Shown here: piece after piece, positions 1 to 26,561 of the stretch
How positions within the stretch are numbered: the first letter of the stretch is position 1
Layout of the letters: each line of letters starts with the position of its first letter
DNA from: Euglena gracilis
Taxonomy: Eukaryota; Euglenida; Euglenophyceae; Euglenales
DNA length: 64,000 nt
Direction: 5' to 3'
Assembly: GCA_039621445.1 (NCBI GenBank)
Contig: CP154954.1
Span: 30,570,395 to 30,634,394 of the forward strand
Translations under genes and position numbers: made by a program
The notes under the pieces: generated by a model
Told to the model about the DNA's origin: nothing
The model's input: only the letters and a program-made list of their open reading frames with translations
The model's database searches: none

Positions 1-443
1 TTTGATGACTTGGCAACCCTGGGAAGTTGGTCCAAAATACAATTTTTTTTGTTGGCAGGTGGACCCTGTTTGACAGTACCGTTTTTTTGGACCTGGGCTC
101 AAAAAAACTGGCGTAACTCGGACTGGACGCAGAATTAGGATTAATATAGGGTTTTTAGGGTTGCTGGGACCATATGAGATATTTACCTACAAGACAACTT
201 CCAGAAGCCCAGAAGTCATACCGGAAACCTTGATTTGCACAGGCCTAGAGGGGGGGGGGGCTCCCCCTTTCCCCAGGAGTAAGCTTCGCTCTTCCCATCA
301 AGGTTTAGAGCTCAACAGCCCAGGCACGACCACTTCCACAGTTTGTTTGTATTTGCACAGTTTGCTTTTTTTCCTGGCTTTGGAAAAAGGTCAAAACGAA
401 TTTGTATAGTTTGTCTTAAGTAAAAAATTTTCGGAGTGCATCT
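1..443. other. Non-coding stretch, nothing recognised
   Basis: No open frame here has a recognisable domain. The stretch has poly-T, poly-A and poly-G runs and otherwise unremarkable composition. It precedes a long hairpin repeat and is probably intergenic or intronic DNA. Confidence 0.5.
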
Positions 444-600
444 GGTGGTGTCTTCATAAAATGTGCTTAAAACAGCACCACCGGAATTTAAACAGAACAG
501 AATGCAATGGATGGTAAAAAAAATATTTTGCCATCCATTGCATTCTGTTCTGTTTTAATTCTGGTGGTGCTGTTTTAAGCACATTTTATCAGACACCACC
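444..600. repeat. Near-perfect hairpin inverted repeat (about 70-bp arms)
   Basis: Bases 444-514 are the reverse complement of 531-600 with only about three or four differences. The 16-base AT-rich loop is at 515-530. The outer ends read GGTGGTGTCT and AGACACCACC. It could be a small foldback transposon (MITE) or a precursor hairpin for small RNA; sequence alone cannot separate these. Confidence 0.85.
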
Positions 601-2544
601 TCCCAAATGGTGATCTACTCCAAAATTTTTTGTATTTAGCAAAATGAAGAAGACACATCACTAATATGTGTGCATTCTTTGAATTTAAATCAAAATTTTC
701 GGTATTTGTGGCACAACTCATCTCGCACTTAAGCTTTTTTTTTGGTAGGTGTGTGCAGTTTCGCACATATCGAAAAGTTTGATTTGGCACCGGCATTACC
801 AGAACTTTGAGTGGGAGGAAGCACGATTTGTCAAGATCCGAGCGAATTGAATTGTCATTTTTGGTCCTGGCACTCCCGGTAATTTGACCGATTTTGCGTG
901 GTTGGAGGGTGTGAAACTCCCTGGAGCGAGCCCCCCAAAGTGAGAAACTGCACAAAAACCCCAGTTCACCCACCCCCCATTTCCTGCGTGACGACTGCCA
1001 ACCCCAGGTGGCGCTCTGGAGGTGGGGTGGCAGGTTCACCCCTTTGCTTGCTTTCTGAAGTTTTGCGGCACGTTGTGGAGGAAGTTCACATTCAACAGAT
1101 ACAATGAACTGCTAGAAAGAACTCTGCCCCCGGTGGTTGATTAGGGGATACAGAAGACAGGAGGACGGCCACCAGTTGTTTGTTGAGTTAGCTGGCAAGT
1201 TATCTATCAATTCCCAACAGCGAAAATGATGTCGGTGTGTGCATTTGCGCACACCGACCATTTTAAAGCCAACCAGAGCCTTCTATGCCAGCTGTTTGGA
1301 GCTGGAAAATGAATGCGATGAATTTGTGATATTACCTCTCCTGTATTCCTATGGTGCTTGACCCCCTCTTCTGAATATGGATGGTATTTGGGTGGTTGGC
1401 GTGCGCAATTGCCCACATCAACCTTTAAAATGGTTGATTTGCTCAATTACGCAAGTGGCCAAAATTTATGAATTTCGAAGCTTTGGGGACTTCTGAGACA
1501 AGAGAAGACTGGAAACAGGAAGAGAGCAGTGTGTGGAGGTGTTGTGCTCAAAGCGGTGGTGTTGTGTGGTATGTCTGAGAAAGTCAAAAAAGCGTGTCAA
1601 GGTGTTGAATTTTCTAACCCACTTAACACGAAGATTTTCAAGTATACTGACACATCCATGTTCAGCTAATGTACTGTGCCTCATTTTCGGATGAAAATAC
1701 TGGGTGAAGGGCACTTGCACTTCTAACCCCAAATTTTCAAGATATAACCTGTAAGTGCCGTTTATTTTGATGTTTCAGCAGCCAAAAATGGTTATTCACA
1801 GGCTGAATTGCCAATGCCCAAATTTGGGCCAAAAGGCTGGTCTGTTTGTTGTTTATTTCTTTATTCTGGATTTTCAAGTTGCAGTAATGCCGCACCCTTT
1901 AAATGGCACGTGTGTGAAATTGCACAAATGGTTGGTGTGCGCACGTGTGCAAACCGACCAAACAGACTGTTTGCGCATCTGCGCAAACCAACCACTTTTT
2001 CAATTTTTCAAACACACCAATTTTGGCTGCACATACAGCCCGTTTACTTATCTACACAAATGGTCGATGTGTGCAAGTGCGCATTTGCACAAATGCGCAC
2101 ATCTATTTTGAATCCTCACAAAGTCAAAATTTGGGGGCATCGTTTCAGGCTGAGGCACACCTCACCAAATCTTTCCGGCAATATCCCAAGTTGATGAGGC
2201 AGCAATCAGGGGGTTCCCAAACACGCATGGCAGGTGTCATGCACCCTGTATGCTGTGGTAACACCTGCTCTTTGACACCCTACTGCAAAGTCCTCATTTC
2301 CATCTCCGCGTCCTGGGGCATAACATCACACCCTGCATTTTTGGGTATTTGGGGGTCAGGTGATGTCTTTTTCAAAAAAAAATGTCCATTTGGGCATTTG
2401 CCCACATCGACAAAGAAAAAATCTTTCAGTGCGAAATGCACCGCCTGAGGTTATTTCGCGGCCAGCACTTTTCAAGCGGTTTCCCATGTTCCCACACTGT
2501 CCCCCCCCCACCGGCCAAGCGGCGGCTTTCCTTCCCCACCGCAG
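601..2544. other. Non-coding region with a recurring palindromic motif
   Basis: No gene is recognised. A short palindromic motif built on TGTGCGCA/TGCGCACA next to ACCGACCA recurs at about 1231-1259, 1397-1422, 1930-1993 (twice), 2061-2102, 2382-2411 and 2776-2806. The 1231-1258 copy forms 12-base arms (GTCGGTGTGTGC / GCGCACACCGAC) around a 4-base ATTT loop. The stretch may include the upstream end of the polymerase gene, but no promoter element or start codon could be assigned. Confidence 0.5.
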
Positions 2545-19111
<16,567 letters not shown>

Positions 19112-19376
19112 GAAAAAGTATTATTCATTTGGCATAACCACAAATTTGCATTGGATGAGAAACTTTTATTTAAGGTGGTAAATCAAAAGAACCCCCAAAA
19201 GCTCATTGTATGAAAGCATAGACCATGTGGGGACTTTCGGGTTCTGCACGTGATTGGAATACAAAGAGCCGTGGGAGCGGAGTGTATAACAAAATGTGAT
19301 TGTGATTGATGTGAATCTGCTACCACGGATTGCTGTTGCGTGCCTCTTTTTTTTTGCAAAGAACAATGTCCACTGG

Positions 19377-19545
19377 ACAACATGGGCGATCTTTATGCAA
19401 CCCCCCGGTCAATTATTCAATATTTTTCCCCCAGGTTGAAAATTTTTCCCCAAACCAAAATTCTGAAGGGCACCCCTGACTGGGATTCAGCCACATGGTG
19501 GCCCCAATTAATGAAAATGAAAGTTCCAAAGACCCCTCAGAAGGA
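19377..19545 (+). pseudogene. DIRS methyltransferase-like segment (fragment, + strand)
   Basis: The frame reads DNMGDLYATPRSIIQYFSPR, then TPDWDSATWWPQLMKM. The same block on the minus strand at 28.7-28.9 kb has NPP followed by W(S) and WDSATWWPQL. DIRS elements carry a Dam-like methyltransferase segment between RNase H and the tyrosine recombinase, and NPPW fits its catalytic motif. Here the motif is reduced to ATPR, or NPPV in another frame. The segment runs opposite to the adjacent RNase H part of the same element, with a breakpoint near 19,580. Confidence 0.6.
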
Positions 19546-19581
19546 ATTCTTTGGCCCATGTCGCACAGTCGAGAAAATTTG

Positions 19582-20131
19582 TCATTTGTACTCCTGTAAT
19601 GCGTTCACTGCTGTGGCCTCCCAGTGGGGCCACATATCCACAAAACTGGGCAGTTTTTTGTTGCCTGGGGAGGCAAATATGTCTGCTTCCAACTGTATGA
19701 AATTTTGCAAATGCTCCCTTAGCATTGAAAAAGTTGGGGGTCTAAAGAGTAATCCCCCCTGTCCATTTCCCATCTGCTCATGGGGTCTGCCAGGCATTCA
19801 ATTGAAGGCACCAAGTTGACCTGGAGATTTATTTGGTGCTCCAAGGTCTTTTACATTCATGTGCAAGATCTTTTCTCCGAAATTCCCGCACAATTTCTCC
19901 TGTGTGGATGTCCAGACCCCCTAGGTACTGCTGTCTGAGTGCAATTCTCTGGTTGCATTTTGGGGGAAGGGTCCCCCATAATTGGGCCTTCATTTCCTGA
20001 GAAATGGGGTGTTTCGAGCCCCAGGTGGCTGTGTATTTTGCCAATTTGCCAGGGCATCCGTAAAAAGCCTTAAAAACGGCAGGGCCATTTGATTGCACTT
20101 TATTTGACACAAAATGGCAGCCAGCTGACAT
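19582..20131 (-). pseudogene. DIRS RNase H fragment (minus strand)
   Basis: From 20,131 downward the frames read SKHPISQEMKAQLWG, then GGLDIHTGEIVREF. After a frameshift comes DIFASPGNKKLPSFV...PHWEATAVNAL. These are the two halves of the DIRS RNase H (consensus D.FAS..N..LP.F), and the same blocks occur at 27.9-28.2 kb and 28.8-28.9 kb. About 30-40 codons around the HINVKEL block are missing between the halves, so this copy cannot be active. Confidence 0.65.
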
Positions 20132-20318
20132 GTAATCTTTTTTACAATTTGTCCCAGCTCCTTTTTTATGGTTTTGATTTTCTAGGGGGCAATTTTAACT
20201 TTCCTTCTTTGAAGTTCAGTGGAAAACCCAGATGGTTTGCCATTTGGGTGGGCTGAAGGATGGACTTTTCACATTGATTTTTAAACCCTGATTTTTTGTA
20301 AATCTCTGACGATAGTGT

Positions 20319-21017
20319 TCAGGTGATGTTGCAAAATGTTTTGGGGGGGGCTACCAGTAAAATGTCACGCAGATAAATAAACCCCTGGATGCTCCTTCTT
20401 TTCCAGAGATTTTCGAATGATTTCAGCACTGACATGAAAATTTCGGGCGCTGCGTTTGGCTCAAAGCAATGCTTGAAACCTTGCCCTGCCCTTTTCCCCT
20501 GGTAGGGTTCGTGATGAAGAAATGATTTGGGGGGAGGTGCTGTGGTCCTGTCCTGCCCCTGCCACCGGGCATCTGTTTGTGGAATCGGCCTCCCTGGCCT
20601 TGGTATTGTTGGCCGCCCTTGCATGTGTTCCATCGGCCACCATGGCCTTTGCTGTTCTGGCCGCCATGGCCCAGCCTGCTTTTTTGGCCGCCATGGCCCA
20701 GCTTGAACAAGGTATTGGTGTAACTGGGATATGGGCCTCCATGGCCCTTGCCGTTGTGGCCTTGGCTTTGGTGTCCGTCGGGTTCTTCTGACCACTGTCT
20801 GCCAAAGTCTGTGGCTGTCACTGGGTGGGTTTTTAAAAACTTTTTCTGGGGGGGAAGGGACAGCCACGGTTCGCCACGGTTGCACTGCGCCGTCAGGTCG
20901 TCCAGCTGTGGCTGCAGCCAGTTCTTGTTGTTCAGCGACGCTCTTCTTCGTGTTGGAAATTGCATTTCTCATTGAAGTCTTGAATATGTCGACAATTTTT
21001 GATTTGATATTCTCCAC
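20319..21017 (-). pseudogene. DIRS gag fused to reverse-transcriptase remnant
   Basis: A 232-codon minus-strand frame begins MENIKSKIVDIFKTSMRNAI. A block WRTVAVPSPPEKVFKN follows, then a Gly/Gln or Pro/Arg-rich repeat region in which GHGGQ recurs in the overlapping frame. The C-terminus reads FENLWKRRSIQGFIYLRDIL, then LVAPPKTF, which is the reverse-transcriptase catalytic motif (YLDDILLVAP with the first Asp changed to Arg). Most of the polymerase between gag and this motif is deleted, so the frame is a deletion fusion rather than a real protein. Confidence 0.65.
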
Positions 21018-21123
21018 TATCGTCGCCCTCTGGATAATTCGATTGACTTCACTCTCTGAAATTCAATTGTCGGGGTCTTTGAATTGCAGTTCCTTTCTTC
21101 TGGGTTGTCGAAGGGCAAATTAA

Positions 21124-21505
21124 GAATCAGCCAACTCCGGCGAAAAAAAGGCACAAGCAGGGACTCCTAACCCAACGCACCCAAACAATCCAAACACCGC
21201 CGGCGAGCAAGGTATGGCCTCACAAGGGCAAAGTGCGGAGCCCGAGGTGTCCTTGCCCCTTTGGGTCAATTTTTGCTGCCCTGTTTCCCCCCCCCAAGAA
21301 GCTGGATATGATCCAGCTTGAAAGGGTTCGCTTGAAGCGGCAAATTTTTCACTCAATCGCCGATCGCTTTTTGACACCGCGGGCTCCGCACTTTGCCCTT
21401 GTGAGGCCATGCCTTGCTCGCCAGCGGTGTTGCGGGATTGCTCGTTGCGATGGGTTAGGGGGTCCCGCTTAGTGTCTTTTCGCCGGAGTTGGCTGACTCT
21501 GACTC
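21124..21505. repeat. DIRS-type terminal repeats arranged as an inverted pair
   Basis: Left arm 21,124-21,252 and right arm 21,374-21,505 are inverted copies beginning CAGCCAACTCCGGCGA. They share AAGGCAAAGTGCGGAGCCC-type inner ends and enclose about 120 bp. A same-orientation copy of the left arm is at 30,107-30,235. Short versions lie at 30,338-30,356 (inverted) and near 34,575. Gag sequence starts shortly after the right arm, consistent with element termini. Confidence 0.75.
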
Positions 21506-21689
21506 TGACCCTCCGGCGCCAAGAGGAAAGAAACAGTGTCTCGAACGAAGAAGAACAAAGAGAAGTCAACAGAGTAAGAGTGTCCCGAAAGACACGAACC
21601 TCACGAGTGTCAATTTACAAGCCAATTATCAGTTTTAAATCTGACTTCGACGGACAATGCTGTAGAGAAGAAATTTTCATCAAACACCC

Positions 21690-22512
21690 GACGTGAACTA
21701 CCTGGAGCAGCAGTCGCCGCAGCAGCTGGAGAACCTGGTGGTGCGGACAAAACGTGGCGAACCGTGGCCGTCCCTTTCCCCTAGATCCCTTCATCAAAAA
21801 TTTCCCAGAAAAAACCCCACCCAGTGACGGCCACGGACTGTGGACCACAGTGGCCAGAAATAAAAGAACGAGGAAGGAACCCCCAGCGCAGAAACACCTG
21901 GGAAATGGGGTCCAAAAACCAAGCCGGATTGGACAAAAGAAACCCGAAGGATTCCAGAGGCAAAAGCGGGGAAGATGGAATCAAGGACAAGGTAGTGGCC
22001 ATGGAGGCCAATTCTACAGGCAACTTCCCACAGGAAGGGGAAGAAAAGGTCTGTCAAATCCCCCCAATTTTTCAAAAACAACAACCCCTCCCAAGGGGAA
22101 GAAGGGGGGGCACAGCAGCCCCCCCCAGATTTCCGGTGGAGCTGGAGACCAAGGCCAAGAACAGTCCATCCTCCCAGCCACCAGCCCGTGGGGGGGTCCG
22201 GGTGCCGCCGCTGGAACCGGGTTTTCCCCAAAAATGGTGGGCTCAAGTCATTTTCGGGTGTTTCCCCCGGGTTCCCTCCCGTCTGGGACTCCCCGCGTAG
22301 GATCGGTAACAACATTTCAAAAATTCCCCCAACTCCCATTGAAAACCTTTGGTGCTATCCTTCGAAATGCGGTTTGCCAACCCAAAAAAGAGCAGATAGC
22401 ACAAAGAATGCCACACACCAACACCGATGTCCGGGAGTCCACACACACCAGAATGGGTCAAAAAGGTGGCCGGATGGCGTCCGGCAGTTGGAAAATCCCC
22501 TGTAACAATTAA
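21690..22512 (+). pseudogene. DIRS gag-like region
   Basis: An open frame of 252 codons (from 21,754) continues from an upstream piece containing ELPGAAVAAAAGEPGG. The block WRTVAVPFP...PPSDGHGLWTTVA aligns by eye with the minus-strand gag at 20.3-21.0 kb (WRTVAVPSP...PPSDSHRLWQTVV). It is followed by a basic Gly/Gln/Arg-rich nucleocapsid-like part. No zinc knuckle is seen. It lies just inside the terminal repeat at 21.5 kb. Confidence 0.6.
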
Positions 22513-24000
22513 ATCAATCCACTTCCACCGTAGAATTCAAATAGTTGTCAAATATCCAAGAAATCTTGATGACTTGAATTCCGCTTCCAAAACTTAAACT
22601 TCGGATAATGGTCAATAAAAAAACCTACAAATGTCTGTGAAATGGGGATAATTAGCTACCTTTGGGGTTTTTGTTCAAAGTGGAGAATGAATTGGAAAGT
22701 TTCTGAAAAGTGGATTTAAGCGCGCACTTAGCGATGTTATGCGCGAAAAATGGTCCTTTGGGTGCTTCCCCCCCCTCAGACCTTTGACGACCCCCAACAG
22801 TCTACACCCCCTCCCTTGCGACTTTAGTCGGACTCCGAAAAAAATTAAATCAGAAAGTCAAAAAATTAAAAAAAATTATGAAAGTCGCATGCTTTGGAGG
22901 CAGAGGGTCAAACTCGGGGAATACCCCTTGGTGAGAAATGAGGAATGGAATGACGAAACAGGCTATGCGCCTCTCCAAAATTCAGAACTTACATTGTATG
23001 CCAACCCATACAATGTGTTCACCATCTTCCGATCAAGCACATAAAAGCCCCATGATGCCACCAAAAAAGCGCACGTGTGTGTGTGTGCGCGCGTGTGTCT
23101 GTGTGTGTATGTGTGTGCGTGTGCATGCGTCCAACTCCTCCTTCAATTGCCTTCAAGTCCAAATCCGAAGTCCGTTCCCAATGGAAAAATGGGCAAGGGG
23201 AACTTTCTTCACATTCTTGGTATGTGCCCACCCCAACTATTTGTTCTTGCGACCATGTGCGAATGAAACGGGCAGCATTTCCTCCCTTTTTTGTCATCGT
23301 TGTGGGCGGAAACTGTCCCCCCCCCCCTTGGAATGGTGTATCCCTCTTCAAAAAACATAACTTGAAAATGCATGAGGGAAGACCCAACTTGAACCTACTT
23401 AACAATTTTGGTGAAAAATGTGAGGGTGAATCCACCTTTGAAACCAAGGAGCGTCCTACTTGATTCCAAGGGAAAAGAATCACAAAACCTCTCAACTCAC
23501 TCCGGTGAACGAAAAGGAATTGGTGTCATAAACAAAAGGTTGTTCCGGGCTCGGAGCCATTGCTTCTGTCCAATGGAAATTCTTGCCAAGGGGAATGGCT
23601 CATGCCCCCCCCCCCTTTACTCTGGGGAACATCCATGGCCGCTCCTCCTTTCCCAAGGAGAAAATTGCTTGCCACCCCCCTTTTGGGGGTAATGAAAAAT
23701 TGCCCCCCTTTCTTCCGGGGGGGTTAAAAATTCGGCCTCCCCCCCGGGGGGGATAAAAATCCCCCCTCCCCCCCTCCGGGGAGTTGAAAAAATTGGCCTC
23801 CCCCCCCGGGGGGAAAATAAAAAATTCACCGTCCCCCCCTCCGGGGGAGTTGAAAAAATCAGCCCCCCCCCCCCCCCAGGGGGTATGTGCTCACAACTCC
23901 ATCTCCTTGAAGGGCTTCAAAAAATTTTGGGAGAAAATGCGAAAAGAGTTCTTGCGAGTGTCCAACCGATACCACAGGGGCTATGGCCATCCAACAAATC
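22513..24000. repeat. Non-coding stretch with GT tract and CCGGGGGG minisatellite
   Basis: A short GTGTGTGCGC tract lies at 23,076-23,130. At 23,640-23,885 a ~40-bp unit (GTTGAAAAAATTGGCCTCCCCCCCCGGGGGG) is repeated about five times. No domain is recognised in the open frames here. Confidence 0.7.
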
Positions 24001-24614
24001 TCACACTCTCCCTACTTACATTTTTGCTCTCGGGACTCTCCAGCTGCCGGGGGGGGTATGGGTGTAGGGGCGCGTGGGGGAAGGGAGGAAGGACGGACGG
24101 ATATAAAAGCGATGGGAGGACCTCTAAGAGGCCATTCGTTGATGGGCGGCAGCAGTGGTCGCGGCAGGGGTGGGCGGGCATTCCTTCACCACCCGAGGTT
24201 AATGATAATGGAGTGGCCGCCGCCCTTGCCCTTGCCGGTGCCTTGTGGCGGCCAAGGCTCGGGTGGTGGCGCCGCCGACCACCCTTTCCCCTTGCCGTGA
24301 GGCATGGAGTAGGGGTGCGCGGCCCAGCACACCCTTGCCAGGTGTCCCCACTTCCCGCACTTGTTCCACCGCCTCCGCTGCGATGCCTTTGTGGGCGTAG
24401 GTGTAGAAGTGTGGGTTGGCGAAGTTGGAGTTGGTGTCGAGATAGGCTTCGGCGGTAACTCAAGGCTATCGCGAAGCTTGGCAACAAAATACATGCCTCT
24501 CCACCCCCCTTTTTTGCAAATCGTGGAGCCTGAAAATTGGCTCCCGGAAGTCTTTGAGGATGACATCGAACCAATGGTCACCCCCCTCCCCCGTGCCTCA
24601 AAATTGGCACACAC
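24001..24614 (-). pseudogene. Gag nucleocapsid-like region with zinc knuckle
   Basis: The minus frame contains RRRWNKCGKWGHLARVC, a CCHC zinc knuckle with its first Cys replaced. It is preceded by a Thr/Pro repeat (PTPTSPTHTSTPTPTK) and followed by GKGKG-rich sequence (GTGKGKGGG). This is typical of the C-terminus of a retrotransposon Gag. It lies downstream, on the same strand, of a 178-codon frame with paired CxxC motifs and of an integrase/chromodomain fragment. Confidence 0.6.
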
Positions 24615-24737
24615 CGCACTAAACCCACCTCAGGGCCTCGTCGGCCCACGTGCGGTCTTCGGACCACGTGGTGTTAAACCCCCCATTCATGGGGGTTTCC
24701 CGTTGTGGTCGTGGTTGTGGTCCGGGGGCTTGTCCAT

Positions 24738-25274
24738 TCAACCGTCGTTGGTGTTCCGGGGGGGCTTGCCCAACCGTGCGTCGTGGGGGGGGGGTGAGTA
24801 GCCTCTGGCTCCAACTCGACCCCGGCTCCCAAAAATGGGGGGTCCATACCTTCGAGGGGGATGTGTGTTGTCCAAAAGCCGCATCTCCAACACATTGATT
24901 TGTGTCCCAACCTCTTTCCTTGTCAGCGCATCCCCCCATGGAGTGCAGTCCTCCTCAAAGCCGCAAGTGGTGCAGGCTTTTGTGTACTTTCGACCCTGCC
25001 TAAAAATTGTTGGCAACAAAAGGGTCGTCTCATGAAAACAATTTCCACAAATTTCGTTGAGTTCCCCCGAACTCCTCATTTCAAGCACGCGCCTGTACTC
25101 GGCACGCCACCCTTCTTCTTCGTTCGTCCCCCCCCAACCCGGCGTGATGTTTTGTGTGTTGTTGAAATCGTCGAGCGTAGAAGTAGGAGTGTTAGAGGCG
25201 GCGTGGATGGGGGCGGTGGTGTTGGTGTCGGTGTTGGAGGTGACGGCGGCGGTGAAAGCGTTGATGGTGGTCAT
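24738..25274 (-). CDS. Unidentified 178-codon frame with paired CxxC motifs
   Basis: The frame is open without interruption. After a Thr/Asn-rich N-terminus (NTDTNTTAPIHAASNTPTS) and an acidic/aromatic patch comes EICGNCFHETTL, then about 20 residues later KACTTCGFEEDC. The CxxC-x(24)-CxxC spacing resembles a zinc ribbon. The C-terminal third is Arg/Gly/Pro-rich. It sits between a chromodomain fragment and a zinc-knuckle gag fragment on the same strand, so it is probably the N-terminal part of a gag. No family is recognised. Confidence 0.4.
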   Translation of the reverse strand: MTTINAFTAAVTSNTDTNTTAPIHAASNTPTSTLDDFNNTQNITPGWGGTNEEEGWRAEYRRVLEMRSSGELNEICGNCFHETTLLLPTIFRQGRKYTKACTTCGFEEDCTPWGDALTRKEVGTQINVLEMRLLDNTHPPRRYGPPIFGSRGRVGARGYSPPPHDARLGKPPRNTNDG

Positions 25275-25745
25275 GTTGTAATCGACAAAGGGGACCTTCC
25301 AACCTCCGTGCCCCCTTCCTTCCTCCCTCCTACCTTTGAAGGAATGCCCACACTTTGGTATTTACACATATACAGCGGCTATTTACAATATTTACAAAGT
25401 CGGGGCTCCCGGCGTGCTGGAGCTTCCCGCTTCACTCCTGTGACAAAGAGGCCAATTCCAAACAACAAGAATAAGCAAGATAAAATGTCGCGGGGAAAGC
25501 AAACAAAATAATGATGCACATACGTGTGCACGCAAAGCAAAATGAAACGTGTGTGAATGTGCCCGCACACAAAGGAAACGTGCACATACAAAATGGAGGA
25601 TAGAAATGAGCGGAGGAGCGTGAAACCAAGGCCCCTCCTGTGCCGCACGGCACTCGGCCCCGTTCCACCTCCCAGAGCTTCTAAAAATTGAGCTCACCGT
25701 GAAAATTTGAAAATAAAAACAAAATTGAGCCTCAATGAAATTGGC
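25275..25745. other. Gap between chromodomain and gag-like frame; possible LTR remnant
   Basis: No domain. Its position, after the 3' end of one pol gene and before a gag-like frame on the same strand, is where long terminal repeats would lie, but no paired copy was found in the window. Confidence 0.3.
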
Positions 25746-26561
25746 TCATAAAGATTTTTGAAGTTCCCCCATTAAATTCAGCTTCAAATTTTTGTGTGCG
25801 CAATACCGAACCAATTCATGGCTAAACCGATGAATGAAATTTCCATTGGGTTCCCAGGTTTCTTCCCCCTTCTCATAACCAACCCACTTGGTGGGAAATT
25901 CCTATGTATCCCCCTTCCTACGGCGGGCCAAAATTTTCTCAACCTCCCATTCATCGGGCATTGCCTCCTCCTCTTTTTCCGTCTGTTTGAAAAAATACAA
26001 AGGAACCCCTTTACCAAAAACCGGTTGTTCCCTATACTCCTTGAGAAAACTTCGGTGTGTCTTAATTTGCACACCCGGTTTGGTTTCCACAACATAACTC
26101 CTCTCTCCCTCCCGAGCTTTGACGATACCGGGACCAATCCACCTCGAGTTTAATTTTTCACCCGAACCCTCGGGTGGTTTGTACCACACATGGGTTCCAA
26201 TTTTTAATGGTTCCATTTCTCTTCGACCTTGGTTAATCCTTTTAGCTTGGACCTCATGGGTGTGGTTTAAAACCTTTGCCACCGTTTCATCGATTAGCTT
26301 CATTCGATGAAACAATTGTTGGGCATCCTCGCACTCTTTGGAATCTTGGTAAGGTTTCCCCCCAAGGGGACGTTCCCTACCGGTCGTAATTTGGTTTTTG
26401 CTAAAACCGCCCTCCCCCTTCACATCATGAATCCTATCCAAAGATTGGGGTAAAGCCTCAACCCAATTCATTTTTCGGTCCACAAAGAGTTTCCTCAAAT
26501 GGACCAGAATTTTGTTCAATTTCAATTGCACGGCCATGGAGGCCAACAAGTGCAGGGCCAT
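25746..26561 (-). pseudogene. Ty3/gypsy integrase C-terminus plus chromodomain
   Basis: Reading down from 26,561, the frame contains LRKLFVDRKMNWVEALPQSL, then GTHVWYKPPEGSG and LNSRWIGPGIVKAREGERSY. This is the C-terminal DNA-binding part of a chromovirus integrase. It continues into PDEWEVEKILARRR and, after one in-frame TAG at 25,902-25,904, EFPTKWVGYEKGEETWEPNG. That is a full chromodomain with its aromatic-cage W/Y positions. Chromodomains steer integration to marked chromatin. The 220-codon stretch before the TAG is the best preserved pol piece in this part of the window. The integrase core is missing because DIRS sequence begins at about 26,515. Confidence 0.85.
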
